64,000 bases of DNA from positions 443,478-507,477 of the forward strand of contig NZ_LIVX01000003.1 in the NCBI RefSeq assembly GCF_001905665.1, given 5' to 3'. This DNA is from Streptomyces sp. CB02261. GTDB lineage: Bacteria; Actinomycetota; Actinomycetes; Streptomycetales; Streptomycetaceae. A program made the translations under genes and the position numbers. Below the pieces are notes generated by a model, which saw only the letters and a list, made by a program, of their open reading frames with translations, did not search any database and was not told where the DNA came from. This document shows positions 1-8,733 of this stretch, in pieces; the stretch's first letter is position 1; every line of letters starts with the position of its first letter.

Positions 1-713
1 CCGGGCTCGCCGACCACGTGCTCCCGGAGCTGCCCGCGCTGCGCCTGGAGAGCGACGAGCACCATCGCCACAAGGACGTCTACGAGCACTCCCTGACCGT
101 GCTCGACCAGGCGATCGACCTGGAGGAGGACGGCCCGGACCTGGTGCTGCGCCTCGCGGCCCTGCTCCATGACATCGGCAAGCCGCGCACCCGTCGCTTC
201 GAGAAGGACGGCCGGGTCTCCTTCCACCACCACGAGGTGGTCGGCGCGAAGATGACCAAGAAGCGCATGACCGCGCTCAAGTACTCCAACGAGATGATCA
301 AGGACGTCTCGCGCCTCGTGGAGTTGCACCTTCGCTTCCACGGCTACGGGACCGGTGAGTGGACCGACTCGGCCGTCCGCCGCTACGTCCGTGACGCCGG
401 ACCGATGCTCTCGCGTCTGCACAAGCTGACCCGCTCGGACTGCACCACCCGCAACAAGCGGAAGGCGGGCGCGCTCTCCCGTGCCTACGACGGCCTGGAG
501 GACCGCATCGCCCAGCTCCAGGAGCAGGAGGAGCTGGACGCGATCCGCCCCGACCTCGACGGCAACCAGATCCAGGAGATCCTGGGCATCGGCCCCGGCC
601 CCGCGATCGGCCAGGCGTACAAGTTCCTGCTGGAGCTCCGTCTGGAGAACGGGCCGATGGAGCACGAGCGGGCGGTCGCCGCGCTCAAGGAGTGGTGGGA
701 CGCGCGGGGCTGA
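1..713 (+). CDS. cca: CCA tRNA nucleotidyltransferase, C-terminal part (partial)
   Basis: The reading frame is open from base 3, so the gene begins upstream of the window and only the C-terminal ~236 residues are present. CCA-adding enzymes build or repair the 3' CCA end of tRNA. The piece begins in the HD phosphohydrolase domain: the paired motif LLHDIGKP is clear, followed by a His-rich stretch (FHHHE) and a downstream His (LHLRFHG) typical of metal-binding HD domains attached to actinobacterial CCA enzymes. The nucleotidyltransferase head is outside the window. The gene is convergent with the MFS gene, and a palindrome containing parS lies between them. Confidence 0.85.
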   Translation, partial: GLADHVLPELPALRLESDEHHRHKDVYEHSLTVLDQAIDLEEDGPDLVLRLAALLHDIGKPRTRRFEKDGRVSFHHHEVVGAKMTKKRMTALKYSNEMIKDVSRLVELHLRFHGYGTGEWTDSAVRRYVRDAGPMLSRLHKLTRSDCTTRNKRKAGALSRAYDGLEDRIAQLQEQEELDAIRPDLDGNQIQEILGIGPGPAIGQAYKFLLELRLENGPMEHERAVAALKEWWDARG

Positions 714-739
714 GCCGAGCCGCGCCCGGGTGTGGCGAT

Positions 740-753
740 GTTTCACGTGAAAC
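740..753. promoter_or_regulatory. parS site 1 (ParB binding)
   Basis: Perfect 14-bp palindrome GTTTCACGTGAAAC, identical to the Streptomyces parS consensus bound by ParB during chromosome segregation. It lies between the convergent ends of cca and the MFS gene, 47 bp before a second copy. Confidence 0.9.
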
Positions 754-773
754 GTCGTCGCCCCGGTGGCACT

Positions 774-813
774 CGCGAGGGGTGGTGTTTCACGTGAAAC
801 ATCACCCCTCGCG
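774..813. terminator. 40-bp palindrome, likely bidirectional terminator with parS at its centre
   Basis: Two 20-bp arms match with one G/A difference, which still pairs as G-U in one RNA strand. The centre of symmetry is the parS copy at 787-800. The outer arms (CGCGAGGGGTG and its complement) extend well beyond parS, as expected of a shared terminator for the convergent cca and MFS genes. The right arm covers the last codons of the MFS gene. Confidence 0.6.
787..800. promoter_or_regulatory. parS site 2 (ParB binding)
   Basis: Second exact GTTTCACGTGAAAC, centred in a larger hairpin-forming palindrome at the 3' end of the MFS gene. Confidence 0.9.
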
Positions 814-2061
814 GCGTTCCCGTCGCAGCACGAGCGCGATCACCGCATAGATCACGGCCACCAGCACGACCAGCAGAGGCGAGCGGCCGTCGGGCGGCAG
901 CATCAGCGCCGCGACCCCCGCCGCAGCCACGAAGGCGACGTTGAAGAGCACGTCGTACAGCGCGAAGACCCGGCCCCGGTACGAGTCGTCCACGGAGGTC
1001 TGCACGACCGTGTCCGTCGCGATCTTGGACCCCTGGGTGATGAGCCCGAGGACGAAGGCGGCGACGAGGAACGGGCCCGGGGCGAAGGTCAGCGCCAGCA
1101 CCGGTTCGAGCACGGCGGCCGTCGCCGCACAGACCGTCATCCAGCCGAAGGGCCCGAGCCGTCCCACCGCCCACGGCGAGAGAACGGCGGCCGCGAAGAA
1201 ACCCGCGCCCGAGATGCCCACGGCGAGACCGAGCAGCCCGAGCCCTTCGGACTCCGTGGCACTCCACGCGTAACGGCAGAGCATGAGCACGCTGACCAGC
1301 AGGGCGCCGTAACAGAAGCGCATGAGGCCCACCGCGGTGAGCGCGCGGGCGGCCGGCCGTCGCTCGGCGAGGTGACGCAATCCCTCGGTCAGGCCCCTGG
1401 CCGTCGAGGCCAGTTCTGCGGTGAACCGCTGCTGCACGAGGACCGGGTCGGGCCCGAGGAGCTCACGGGACATCCGCAAGGAGGCGAGGGCGGCGCAGAG
1501 GTAGAGGGCGGCGCCGAAGGCCACCACGACAGCGTCGGACCGGGAGGCGATCAGCTGGATGCCGAACGCGAGTCCGCCGCCCACGGTGGCGGCGAGGGTG
1601 CCCGCGGTGGGAGAGAGCGAGTTCGCCACCACCAGCCGTTCGGCGTCGACCACGCGCGGGAGCGAGGCCGAGAGGCCGGCGAGGACGAACCGGTTGACGG
1701 CCGTGACGCAGAGCGCGGAGGCGTAGAAGAGCCAGTCGGGGACGGAGGCGAGGATGAGAACAGCGGTCCCGCTGGCGAGCAGGGCGCGCAGAAGGTTGCC
1801 GTAGAGGAAGACCTGGCGCCGCTGCCAGCGGTCGAGGAGCACGCCGGCGAAGGGCCCGACGAGCGAGTACGGGAGCAGCAGGATCGCCATCGCGGAGGCG
1901 ATCGCCGTCGGGGAGGTCTGTTTCTCGGGGGAGAAGACGACGTAGGTGGCCAGGGCCACCTGGAAGACGCCGTCGGCGCACTGCGAGAGCAGCCGGACGC
2001 TGAGCAGCCGGCGGAAGTTCGTCAGGCGCAGGAGTACGCGCAGATCACGTACGACGGACAT
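802..2061 (-). CDS. Major facilitator superfamily transporter
   Basis: Predicted inner-membrane exporter of 419 residues with about twelve hydrophobic segments in two halves. The cytoplasmic-loop motif LLDRWQRR between the early segments matches the MFS signature region, and the overall look resembles actinobacterial MFS exporters of the enterobactin-exporter type. The substrate is unknown. I chose the ATG at 2061 (MSVVRDLRVLL). A GTG at 2076 would add five residues, but it sits against the terminator of the upstream gene, and neither start has a strong ribosome-binding site. The gene lies downstream of ino1 on the same strand, separated by a strong hairpin, so it is probably transcribed separately or by readthrough. 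Confidence 0.8.
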   Translation of the reverse strand: MSVVRDLRVLLRLTNFRRLLSVRLLSQCADGVFQVALATYVVFSPEKQTSPTAIASAMAILLLPYSLVGPFAGVLLDRWQRRQVFLYGNLLRALLASGTAVLILASVPDWLFYASALCVTAVNRFVLAGLSASLPRVVDAERLVVANSLSPTAGTLAATVGGGLAFGIQLIASRSDAVVVAFGAALYLCAALASLRMSRELLGPDPVLVQQRFTAELASTARGLTEGLRHLAERRPAARALTAVGLMRFCYGALLVSVLMLCRYAWSATESEGLGLLGLAVGISGAGFFAAAVLSPWAVGRLGPFGWMTVCAATAAVLEPVLALTFAPGPFLVAAFVLGLITQGSKIATDTVVQTSVDDSYRGRVFALYDVLFNVAFVAAAGVAALMLPPDGRSPLLVVLVAVIYAVIALVLRRERREG

Positions 2062-2083
2062 GGCAGCAAGACTCACATACGAA

Positions 2084-2116
2084 GAGGGTCCCCGGGGCTG
2101 CGCCTCGGGGACCCTC
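2084..2116 (-). terminator. Rho-independent-like terminator of ino1
   Basis: Stem with 11-bp perfect arms (2084-2094 and 2106-2116), extendable by further pairs into a very GC-rich hairpin. It lies 20 bp beyond the stop of the inositol-phosphate synthase gene. Confidence 0.75.
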
Positions 2117-2136
2117 GATCGTCAAGCGGGCGGAGC

Positions 2137-3219
2137 TTAGCGCTCGACCTCACCCTTGATGAACTTCTCGACGTTGGCGAAGGCCTCGTCGTCGAAGTAC
2201 TGCACCGGCGGGGACTTCATGAAGTACGACGACGCGGAGAGGATCGGGCCGCCGATGCCGCGGTCCTTGGCGATCTTCGCGGCGCGCAGGGCGTCGATGA
2301 TGACACCCGCCGAGTTCGGGGAGTCCCACACCTCGAGCTTGTACTCCAGGTTCAGCGGGACGTCACCGAAGGCGCGGCCCTCGAGGCGGACGTACGCCCA
2401 CTTGCGGTCGTCCAGCCACGCCACGTAGTCCGACGGACCGATGTGGACGTTCTTCTCGCCCAGCTCGCGGTCGGGGATCTGCGAGGTGACGGCCTGGGTC
2501 TTGGAGATCTTCTTGGACTCCAGGCGGTCGCGCTCCAGCATGTTCTTGAAGTCCATGTTGCCGCCGACATTGAGCTGCATCGTGCGCTCAAGACGGACAC
2601 CACGGTCCTCGAACAGCTTCGCCATCACGCGGTGCGTGATGGTCGCGCCGACCTGCGACTTGATGTCGTCGCCGACGATCGGGACGCCCGCCTCGGTGAA
2701 CTTGTCAGCCCACTCCTTGGTGCCGGCGATGAAGACCGGAAGGGCGTTGACGAAGGCGACCTTGGCGTCGATGGCGCACTGGGCGTAGAACTTCGCGGCC
2801 TCCTCGGAACCCACCGGCAGGTAGCAGACGAGAACGTCGACCTGGCGGTCCTTGAGGATCTGGACGACGTCGACCGGCGCCTCGTCGGACTCCTCGATGG
2901 TCAGGCGGTAGTACTTGCCGAGACCGTCGAGCGTGTGACCGCGCTGGACCGTGACGCCCCTGTTCGGGACGTCGCAGATCTTGATGGTGTTGTTCTCGCT
3001 GGCGCCGATGGCGTCCGAGAGGTCGAGGCCGACCTTCTTCGCGTCGACGTCGAAGGCGGCGACGAACTCGACGTCACCGACGTGGTAGTCGCCGAACTGG
3101 ACGTGCATGAGGCCGGGCACCTTGGCCGCCGGGTCGGCGTCCTTGTAGTACTCGACGCCCTGAACCAGCGAGGCGGCGCAGTTGCCTACGCCGACGATGG
3201 CTACGCGAACCGAACCCAT
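2137..3219 (-). CDS. ino1: Inositol-3-phosphate synthase
   Basis: 360 residues, the usual length of the short actinobacterial form. The enzyme converts glucose 6-phosphate to 1D-myo-inositol 3-phosphate using bound NAD, and feeds mycothiol and phosphatidylinositol synthesis. The N terminus shows the Rossmann motif [12 protein letters not shown]. Later stretches such as KSQVGATI and LNVGGNMDF are characteristic of the family. The ATG is preceded by GGGAG. The gene follows padR on the same strand after 48 bp, so the two are probably one operon controlled by the operator in front of padR. Confidence 0.93.
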   Translation of the reverse strand: MGSVRVAIVGVGNCAASLVQGVEYYKDADPAAKVPGLMHVQFGDYHVGDVEFVAAFDVDAKKVGLDLSDAIGASENNTIKICDVPNRGVTVQRGHTLDGLGKYYRLTIEESDEAPVDVVQILKDRQVDVLVCYLPVGSEEAAKFYAQCAIDAKVAFVNALPVFIAGTKEWADKFTEAGVPIVGDDIKSQVGATITHRVMAKLFEDRGVRLERTMQLNVGGNMDFKNMLERDRLESKKISKTQAVTSQIPDRELGEKNVHIGPSDYVAWLDDRKWAYVRLEGRAFGDVPLNLEYKLEVWDSPNSAGVIIDALRAAKIAKDRGIGGPILSASSYFMKSPPVQYFDDEAFANVEKFIKGEVER

Positions 3220-3267
3220 TCCGGTTGCTCCCTGTGTGATCGTGGAAGCCCTGCTGTGCGCAGGGTT

Positions 3268-3948
3268 TCACTTGGTGGTGTCGTCGGACGGATCCGGCCG
3301 GGTACTGCCCCCGTGCCGGGGCAGGCCGCCCGTTTCTCCAGAATCGTTGTCGTGCAGAGCGGGGGCGTCGGAGCCGGATCGCTGATCCCGCCCTGCCCGC
3401 TCGCTCTCGATGAGCTCGTTCAGCCAGCGCACTTCGCGCTCCACGGACTCCATACCGTGGCGCTGCAGCTCAAGTGTGTAGTCGTCGAGGCGCTCGCGGG
3501 TCCGGGCCAGAGAGGCGCGCATCTTCTCCAGGCGCTCCTCCAGCCGGCTGCGGCGCCCTTCGAGGACGCGCATCCGCACCTCGCGCTCGGTCTGCCCGAA
3601 GAAGGCGAAGCGTGCGGCGAAATGCTCGTCCTCCCAGGCGTCCGGGCCCGTGTGGGAGAGGAGCTCCTCGAAGTGCTCCTTGCCCTCGGGTGTCAGCCGG
3701 TAGACGATCTTCGCTCGGCGTCCCGCGAGTGAAGCGGCGAGGGCCTCCTCGGGGGCGCTGCCCGGTTCCTCGATCAACCAGCCGCTGGCGACCAGCGTCT
3801 TGAGGCACGGGTACAGCGTCCCGTAGCTGAAGGCCCGGAAGACGCCCAGCGAGGTGTTGAGGCGCTTCCGCAGCTCGTACCCGTGCATAGGGGCCTCGCG
3901 CAGCAGGCCGAGGACGGCGAACTCGAGGATGCCGGAGCGTCTGCTCAT
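3268..3948 (-). CDS. PadR-family transcriptional regulator
   Basis: 226 residues. The N terminus (GILEFAVLGLLREAPMHGYELRKRL) is the PadR winged helix, and the C-terminal half is a long charged helical region (residues ~100-190) that would form the dimerisation arm. The start is fixed by a consensus AGGAGG eight bases before the ATG. An upstream in-frame extension is possible but would cross the operator. A large perfect palindrome 35-67 bp upstream is the obvious operator, so autoregulation and control of the downstream inositol synthase gene are likely. The C terminus is charged and low-complexity. Confidence 0.88.
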   Translation of the reverse strand: MSRRSGILEFAVLGLLREAPMHGYELRKRLNTSLGVFRAFSYGTLYPCLKTLVASGWLIEEPGSAPEEALAASLAGRRAKIVYRLTPEGKEHFEELLSHTGPDAWEDEHFAARFAFFGQTEREVRMRVLEGRRSRLEERLEKMRASLARTRERLDDYTLELQRHGMESVEREVRWLNELIESERAGRDQRSGSDAPALHDNDSGETGGLPRHGGSTRPDPSDDTTK

Positions 3949-3982
3949 TCGTCGCCTCCTCTTCCGCCTGCGGGCCTTATGC

Positions 3983-4015
3983 CGTGCTGATGTATCGACT
4001 CGATACATCAGCACG
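3983..4015. promoter_or_regulatory. 33-bp perfect palindrome, PadR operator
   Basis: Two 16-bp arms around a single central C are exact reverse complements. The core ATGTATCGA-C-TCGATACAT resembles the ATGTA...TACAT symmetry of PadR operators. It lies just upstream of the padR start, where binding would block transcription of padR and ino1. Confidence 0.8.
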
Positions 4016-4052
4016 ATAGAACGGCCTCTGTGTCTCGACAAGCGGGACCGCC

Positions 4053-4066
4053 GTGACCGGCGTCAC
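4053..4066. promoter_or_regulatory. Possible Crp-type site
   Basis: GTGACCGGCGTCAC fits the GTG-N6-GNCAC pattern I recall for Streptomyces Crp. It lies in the divergent promoter region between padR and the penicillin-binding protein gene. It is a single short motif, so chance occurrence is quite possible. Confidence 0.35.
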
Positions 4067-4317
4067 ATCATCAATTCACAGCGATCGACTTGTCTGATTT
4101 GGGGTGAAGTCCGGTCCTAGGCGGGTTTTGGCCGTGCGTAGTCTGTGCGGCATGCAGAACACCGGGAACCGAGCACGGGCGTGGGGCGTCAGTGCTCCGG
4201 GTGACCGGCTGCGGTACGGGGGGACCTCCGATGGGGTCCGGCCGTGCGCATTTCGGGGGGACCGGAACTCAACTGCCGCTTCCAGGCGTATGCGCCTGCC
4301 CGAGGAGTAGTCGTTCG

Positions 4318-7089
4318 ATGAGCGAGCATCGTCGCAAAATGCCGCCGCAGCAGCCGCCGACGGGCGGTCGCGCGGCGGCACGGCGCGCTGCCCAGCAGCC
4401 GGTGGGCCGCAGGTCGGCCCCGGTCCAGGATTTCGGTACGGGGGCCCCTTCGGCCTCGTACGGGCCTCCCTCCTCCCATGGTGAGGAGCAGCGCCCCTAC
4501 GGAGGTCGGGCGGAGGCCCGCAGGGCCGCCCAGCGCGGCAGCCGCCGCAAGGGGGCCGACACCGGCCCCGGGGGCCCGGGTGGCCCTGGCGGCGGACGGC
4601 GCGGTGGAGGCGGTGGCGGCGGTGGCGGCCGCGGCAGCGGTCCGGGGCGGGGCGCCGGCGGTACGCCGCCGGGCAAGAAGCGGATCATCGACTACCCCCG
4701 CTACGGAAAGTACGGATGGCGTCGCTGGATGCCGTCGTGGAAGCTCGTGACGGGCACGTTCCTGTTCTTCATGGCGAGCCTGATGGGCGCGGCCGCCTTC
4801 GCGTACTCGTCGGTCGAGGTTCCCGACGAGGCCCTGACCGCGACCTCGCAGAACAACATCTACTACTGGGCCGACAAGACCCGCATGGTCGCCACGGGCA
4901 GCGGCACGAACCGCCAGATGGTCCCGTTCGAGAAGATCCCGAAGTCCATGCAGAACGCGGTGATCTCGGCGGAGAACAAGACCTTCTGGACGGACTCCGG
5001 TGTCGACCCCATGGGCATCGGCCGCGCCGTGTGGAACATGGCCAAGGGCGGCGAGACCCAGGGTGGTTCGACCATCACCCAGCAGTACGTGAAGAACAAC
5101 CGGCTCGACGACCAGTCGCAGACCCTCAGCCGGAAGGTGAAGGAACTCTTCATCTCCATGAAGGTCGGTGACACGGTCGACAAGCCCGAGATCATGGCCG
5201 GCTACCTGAACACCGCGTACTACGGACGCGGCGCGTACGGCGTCCAGGCGGCGGCCCGTGCCTACTTCAACACGGACGCCGAGAAGCTCAACCCCAGCCA
5301 GTCGGCCCTGCTCGCCGCCGTGCTGAAGGGCGCGACGTACTACGACCCCGCGGGCTACCCCGAGATCGACTCCGAGGCCACCGCCCTGAAGAACACCGAG
5401 CGGGCAACCAAGCGGTGGAAGTGGATCCTCGACGAGATGGAGAAGGACGGGCACCTCCCCGCCGCGGAGCGTGCCAAGTACCAGACCTTCCCCAAGGTGG
5501 AGAAGCCGAAGAAGAGCGCCAACCTGAGCGGTCAGATCGGATACCTGGTCACGACCGCCAAGGCCAACATCAAGGCCCAGTTCGGTATCACCGAGCAGGA
5601 CCTGGAGCGCGGCGGCTACGAGATCTACACCACCTTCGACAAGAAGAAGGTGACCGCGCTCGAGGCGTCGGTGTCGAAGATCCTGAAGGAGTACATCGAC
5701 CCGAAGAAGCGCCCCACGACGGACACCAACGTCCAGTTCGGCGGCGCGTCCGTCGACACGGCCACCGGGAAGATCGTCGCGATCTACGGCGGCGTCGACG
5801 CCACCAAGCACTTCAACAGCAACGCCGACAACACCGGCGCCCAGGTCGGATCGACGTTCAAGCCCTTCGTGCTCGCCGCCGCGATGAAGGACGGTGTCCG
5901 GGACCGGGAGCTGGGTCCCGTCCAGGACGAGTCCACGCGCACCATCGTCGACCCGGACAAGAGCCGCTACTCCGGCAAGAACGGCCTGACGGTCCGGAAG
6001 TACAACGGCGAGATCTGGCACGACGAAAAGGGCAAGGAGTGGCGCCAGACCAATGACGACGACGCGAGCTACGGCAACATGACCCTGCGCGAGGCCATGA
6101 TCCGTTCGGCGAACTCGCCGTACGTGCAGCTCGGCATGGACGTCGGCATCGACAAGGTCCGCGACGCGGCCGTGAAGGCGGGCCTGCGCCCCGAATCGCT
6201 GGTCCAGGGCGAGGTGCCCTCCTTCTCCCTCGGCATCTCCAGCCCGAGCGCCATCCGCATGGCCGGCGCCTACGCGACCTTCGCCAACCAGGGGGAGCAG
6301 AACGACCCCTACTCGGTGGAGACCGTGAAGAAGGACGGCCTCGTCATCAAGCAGCACGAGGCGAAGACCAAGACGGCCTTCAGCCCCGCGATCGCCAGCA
6401 ACGTCACCGATGTCCTCCGGGACGTCGTGGAGGACCCGAAGGGCACCGGCCGCAAGGCCGCCATCCCGGGCCGTGACGTGGCCGGCAAGACGGGTACGAC
6501 CGACGGCAACAAGTCGGCCTGGTTCGTCGGGTACACCGCGCAGCTGTCGACCGCGATCGACATGTACCGCTTCAGCGACGACGAGACGAAGAAGAAGCGC
6601 GAGTTCGAGGAGATGTACGGCACGGGTGACCAGCCGCAGATCCACGGTTCGTCCTTCCCCTCGCGGATCTGGAACGACTACATGACCGAGGCCGTCGCGA
6701 GCGACCCGAAGGTCGAGTTCCCCAAGCCGGAGAAGCTGGAGAACGCCGAGCCCGTCTTCGGCGGTGGGGCCACCAGCCCGACGCCGACCCCGACGGCCAC
6801 GCCGACGCCGACCGAGACGACGCCGACGCCGACGACGACTCCCCCGACCACGCCGTCGACGACTCCCCCGCCGACCACCAGGACGCCGAAGCCGGGCAAG
6901 ACGACCTGTGACATCTGGGGCTGGAACTGCGACGACAACACGCAGGAGCCGGGCGACCCGGGCGGCAACACCGGGCAGCCGACCACCACGCCACCCGCGA
7001 CCGGCACACCCACGCCGACCGACTCGCCGTCGGACGACGGCAACGGCAACGGCAACGGCAAACCCGAGGACGGGACCTGGATCCCCTGA
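4318..7089 (+). CDS. Class A penicillin-binding protein (bifunctional transglycosylase/transpeptidase)
   Basis: 923 residues. A Gly/Pro/Arg-rich cytoplasmic N terminus precedes one membrane anchor (~141-165). The GT51 glycosyltransferase domain follows, with the catalytic Glu219 in AENKTFW and the GGSTITQQYVKN motif. The transpeptidase domain has STFK with Ser512, SAN at 597-599, and KTGTT with Lys724. The tail after ~810 is low-complexity Thr/Pro (PTPTATPTPTETT type), probably a wall-spanning extension, with two Cys in CDIWGWNCDD that may form a disulphide. It would polymerise lipid II and cross-link peptidoglycan outside the membrane. The start was chosen at MSEHRRK behind GAGGAG (4302-4307), and the longer frame upstream lacks support. 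Confidence 0.93.
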   Translation: MSEHRRKMPPQQPPTGGRAAARRAAQQPVGRRSAPVQDFGTGAPSASYGPPSSHGEEQRPYGGRAEARRAAQRGSRRKGADTGPGGPGGPGGGRRGGGGGGGGGRGSGPGRGAGGTPPGKKRIIDYPRYGKYGWRRWMPSWKLVTGTFLFFMASLMGAAAFAYSSVEVPDEALTATSQNNIYYWADKTRMVATGSGTNRQMVPFEKIPKSMQNAVISAENKTFWTDSGVDPMGIGRAVWNMAKGGETQGGSTITQQYVKNNRLDDQSQTLSRKVKELFISMKVGDTVDKPEIMAGYLNTAYYGRGAYGVQAAARAYFNTDAEKLNPSQSALLAAVLKGATYYDPAGYPEIDSEATALKNTERATKRWKWILDEMEKDGHLPAAERAKYQTFPKVEKPKKSANLSGQIGYLVTTAKANIKAQFGITEQDLERGGYEIYTTFDKKKVTALEASVSKILKEYIDPKKRPTTDTNVQFGGASVDTATGKIVAIYGGVDATKHFNSNADNTGAQVGSTFKPFVLAAAMKDGVRDRELGPVQDESTRTIVDPDKSRYSGKNGLTVRKYNGEIWHDEKGKEWRQTNDDDASYGNMTLREAMIRSANSPYVQLGMDVGIDKVRDAAVKAGLRPESLVQGEVPSFSLGISSPSAIRMAGAYATFANQGEQNDPYSVETVKKDGLVIKQHEAKTKTAFSPAIASNVTDVLRDVVEDPKGTGRKAAIPGRDVAGKTGTTDGNKSAWFVGYTAQLSTAIDMYRFSDDETKKKREFEEMYGTGDQPQIHGSSFPSRIWNDYMTEAVASDPKVEFPKPEKLENAEPVFGGGATSPTPTPTATPTPTETTPTPTTTPPTTPSTTPPPTTRTPKPGKTTCDIWGWNCDDNTQEPGDPGGNTGQPTTTPPATGTPTPTDSPSDDGNGNGNGKPEDGTWIP

Positions 7090-7112
7090 TCCCTCCCGCC
7101 GGGGCACTCCCT

Positions 7113-7167
7113 GAGGGCCGCCGCGGCCGCTCCGTACCTTCCGTACGGGCCGGCCGCGGCGGCCCTC
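7113..7167 (+). terminator. Strong terminator after the PBP gene
   Basis: Perfect 17-bp GC-rich arms (7113-7129 and 7151-7167), with a second small stem (CCGTAC/GTACGG) inside the loop. It sits 24 bp past the PBP stop. Confidence 0.85.
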
Positions 7168-7194
7168 GCCGTTTTCCCGGAGACGTACGGCAGG

Positions 7195-8718
7195 ATGTCC
7201 CCCATGCCGAGCCTCCAGAAGACGAGCGCGCCGCAGGACCGGTCGCAGGGCCGCGCGCAGACGGTCATCCCCACCCACCGGGACAAGGTGGCCGCCGCGG
7301 GCAGCGAACTGATCGGCGGCCCCTACGGCCGGCGGGCGGCCATCGGCACCGGACAGCTGACGCCGGTGCGGGTGATCGCCCTCGTGGCCATCGGCATGTT
7401 CGCGCTCGGCATGGTGCAGAAGCTGCCCTGCTACAACTGGGCCTGGTTCCGGGGCACGACCTCCCAGTACACCCACGCCTGCTACTCGGACATCCCGCAC
7501 CTCTACTCGGGGCGGGGCTTCGCGGACGGTCTGGTCCCGTACTTCGACCGGCTGGGCGGCGACATACCGTTCCTGGAGTACCCGGTCCTGACGGGTCTGT
7601 TCATGGAGGTCGCGGCCTGGCTGACGCCGGGCGGAGGCGACACGACGCAGCAGGAGCAGGCGTACTGGCTGGCCAACGCCGGTCTGCTGATGGTCTGCGC
7701 GACCGTCCTCGCGGTCTGTGTGGCCCGCACGCACCGGCTGCGCCCCTGGGACGGTCTCCTTGTCGCCCTGGCGCCCTCGATCGCGCTCACGGCCACGATC
7801 AACTGGGACATACTGGCCGTCGCGCTGACCGCGGCCGCGGTCCTGATGTGGTCGCGCGGGCGGCCGCTGGCCTTCGGCGTCCTCCTGGGCCTGGCCACCG
7901 CGTCCAAGCTCTACCCGGTCCTGCTGCTCGTCCCGCTGCTGCTGCTCTGCTGGAGGGCCGGGAAGTGGCGTGAGTACGGGGCGGCGGTGCTCGGCGCGAG
8001 CGGCGCGTGGCTGGTGGTGAACCTGCCGGTGATGCTGCCGGCGCCCGAGGGCTGGAAGCAGTTCTACGTCTTCAGCCGGCAGCGGAACGTCGACTTCGGT
8101 TCGGTCTGGCTGCTGGTCAGCCAGCGGACGGGCGTCTCGATCCCGCCGGACCGGGCGAACCTGTACGCGCTGCTGCTGATGCTGGTGGCCGTGGCCGGTC
8201 TCACCTACCTGGCGTTCACGGCGCCGCGCAGGCCCCGCTTCGTCCAGCTGGCGTTCCTGATCGTCGCCGCGTTCGTGCTCACCAACAAGGTCTACTCGCC
8301 GCAGTACGTCCTGTGGCTGGTCCCGCTCGCCGTCCTCGCCCGGCCGCGCTGGCGCGACTTCCTGATCTGGCAGGCGTGCGAGGTCATGTACTTCGCGGCC
8401 GTCTGGATGTACCTGGCGTTCACGACCAGCGGCAACAAGCAGGGACTGCCGGTGGACGGCTACCAGTTCGCGATCGTCCTGCACCTGCTCGGCACGCTCT
8501 ACCTGTGCGTGATGGTCGTACGCGACATCCTGAGGCCCGAGAAGGACCCCGTACGGCAGGACGGCGCCGACGACCCCTCAGGGGGCGTCCTGGACGGCGC
8601 GGAGGACGTCGTCGTGGCGGGCAGGGCCGCGCATCCGGCCCGGCACGCGGCCCAGCCCATGGAGGTCGGGCCGCGGGTGGAGTGGGGCACCCCCGGGGAG
8701 CAGGCCTCCCGGGGGTGA
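7195..8718 (+). CDS. GT87-like polytopic membrane glycosyltransferase (DUF2029 type)
   Basis: 507 residues with a charged cytoplasmic N terminus (~55 residues) followed by roughly ten to twelve hydrophobic segments. The pattern, including the aromatic/acidic region after the first segment (PHLYSGRGFADGLVPYFD) and PVLTGLFME, resembles polyprenyl-phosphate-dependent mannosyltransferases of the GT87/DUF2029 group. These transfer sugars from a lipid carrier on the outer face of the membrane. The acceptor is unknown, but the neighbours are envelope genes. ATGs at 7195 and 7204 are both possible starts. The C-terminal ~40 residues are hydrophilic. Confidence 0.75.
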   Translation: MSPMPSLQKTSAPQDRSQGRAQTVIPTHRDKVAAAGSELIGGPYGRRAAIGTGQLTPVRVIALVAIGMFALGMVQKLPCYNWAWFRGTTSQYTHACYSDIPHLYSGRGFADGLVPYFDRLGGDIPFLEYPVLTGLFMEVAAWLTPGGGDTTQQEQAYWLANAGLLMVCATVLAVCVARTHRLRPWDGLLVALAPSIALTATINWDILAVALTAAAVLMWSRGRPLAFGVLLGLATASKLYPVLLLVPLLLLCWRAGKWREYGAAVLGASGAWLVVNLPVMLPAPEGWKQFYVFSRQRNVDFGSVWLLVSQRTGVSIPPDRANLYALLLMLVAVAGLTYLAFTAPRRPRFVQLAFLIVAAFVLTNKVYSPQYVLWLVPLAVLARPRWRDFLIWQACEVMYFAAVWMYLAFTTSGNKQGLPVDGYQFAIVLHLLGTLYLCVMVVRDILRPEKDPVRQDGADDPSGGVLDGAEDVVVAGRAAHPARHAAQPMEVGPRVEWGTPGEQASRG

Positions 8719-8733
8719 GCGGGACCGGTCGGC

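Larger units (their letters stand above)
3949..4317. other. Divergent intergenic region padR / PBP
   Basis: 369 bp without a supported gene. It holds the PadR palindrome (3983-4015), a Crp-like half-symmetric motif (4053-4066), and -10-like hexamers such as TAGTCT near 4140 that could serve the penicillin-binding protein gene. Nothing else convincing was seen. Confidence 0.6.

Noticed and set aside
766..3732. 988-residue plus-strand open frame
   Set aside because: Shadow of the MFS, ino1 and padR genes; low-complexity acidic/basic translation without motifs, crossing three well-supported genes and a terminator.
4189..8484. 1431-residue minus-strand open frame
   Set aside because: Antisense to the penicillin-binding protein and GT87-like genes, whose motifs are clear; translation is Arg/Gly-rich filler.
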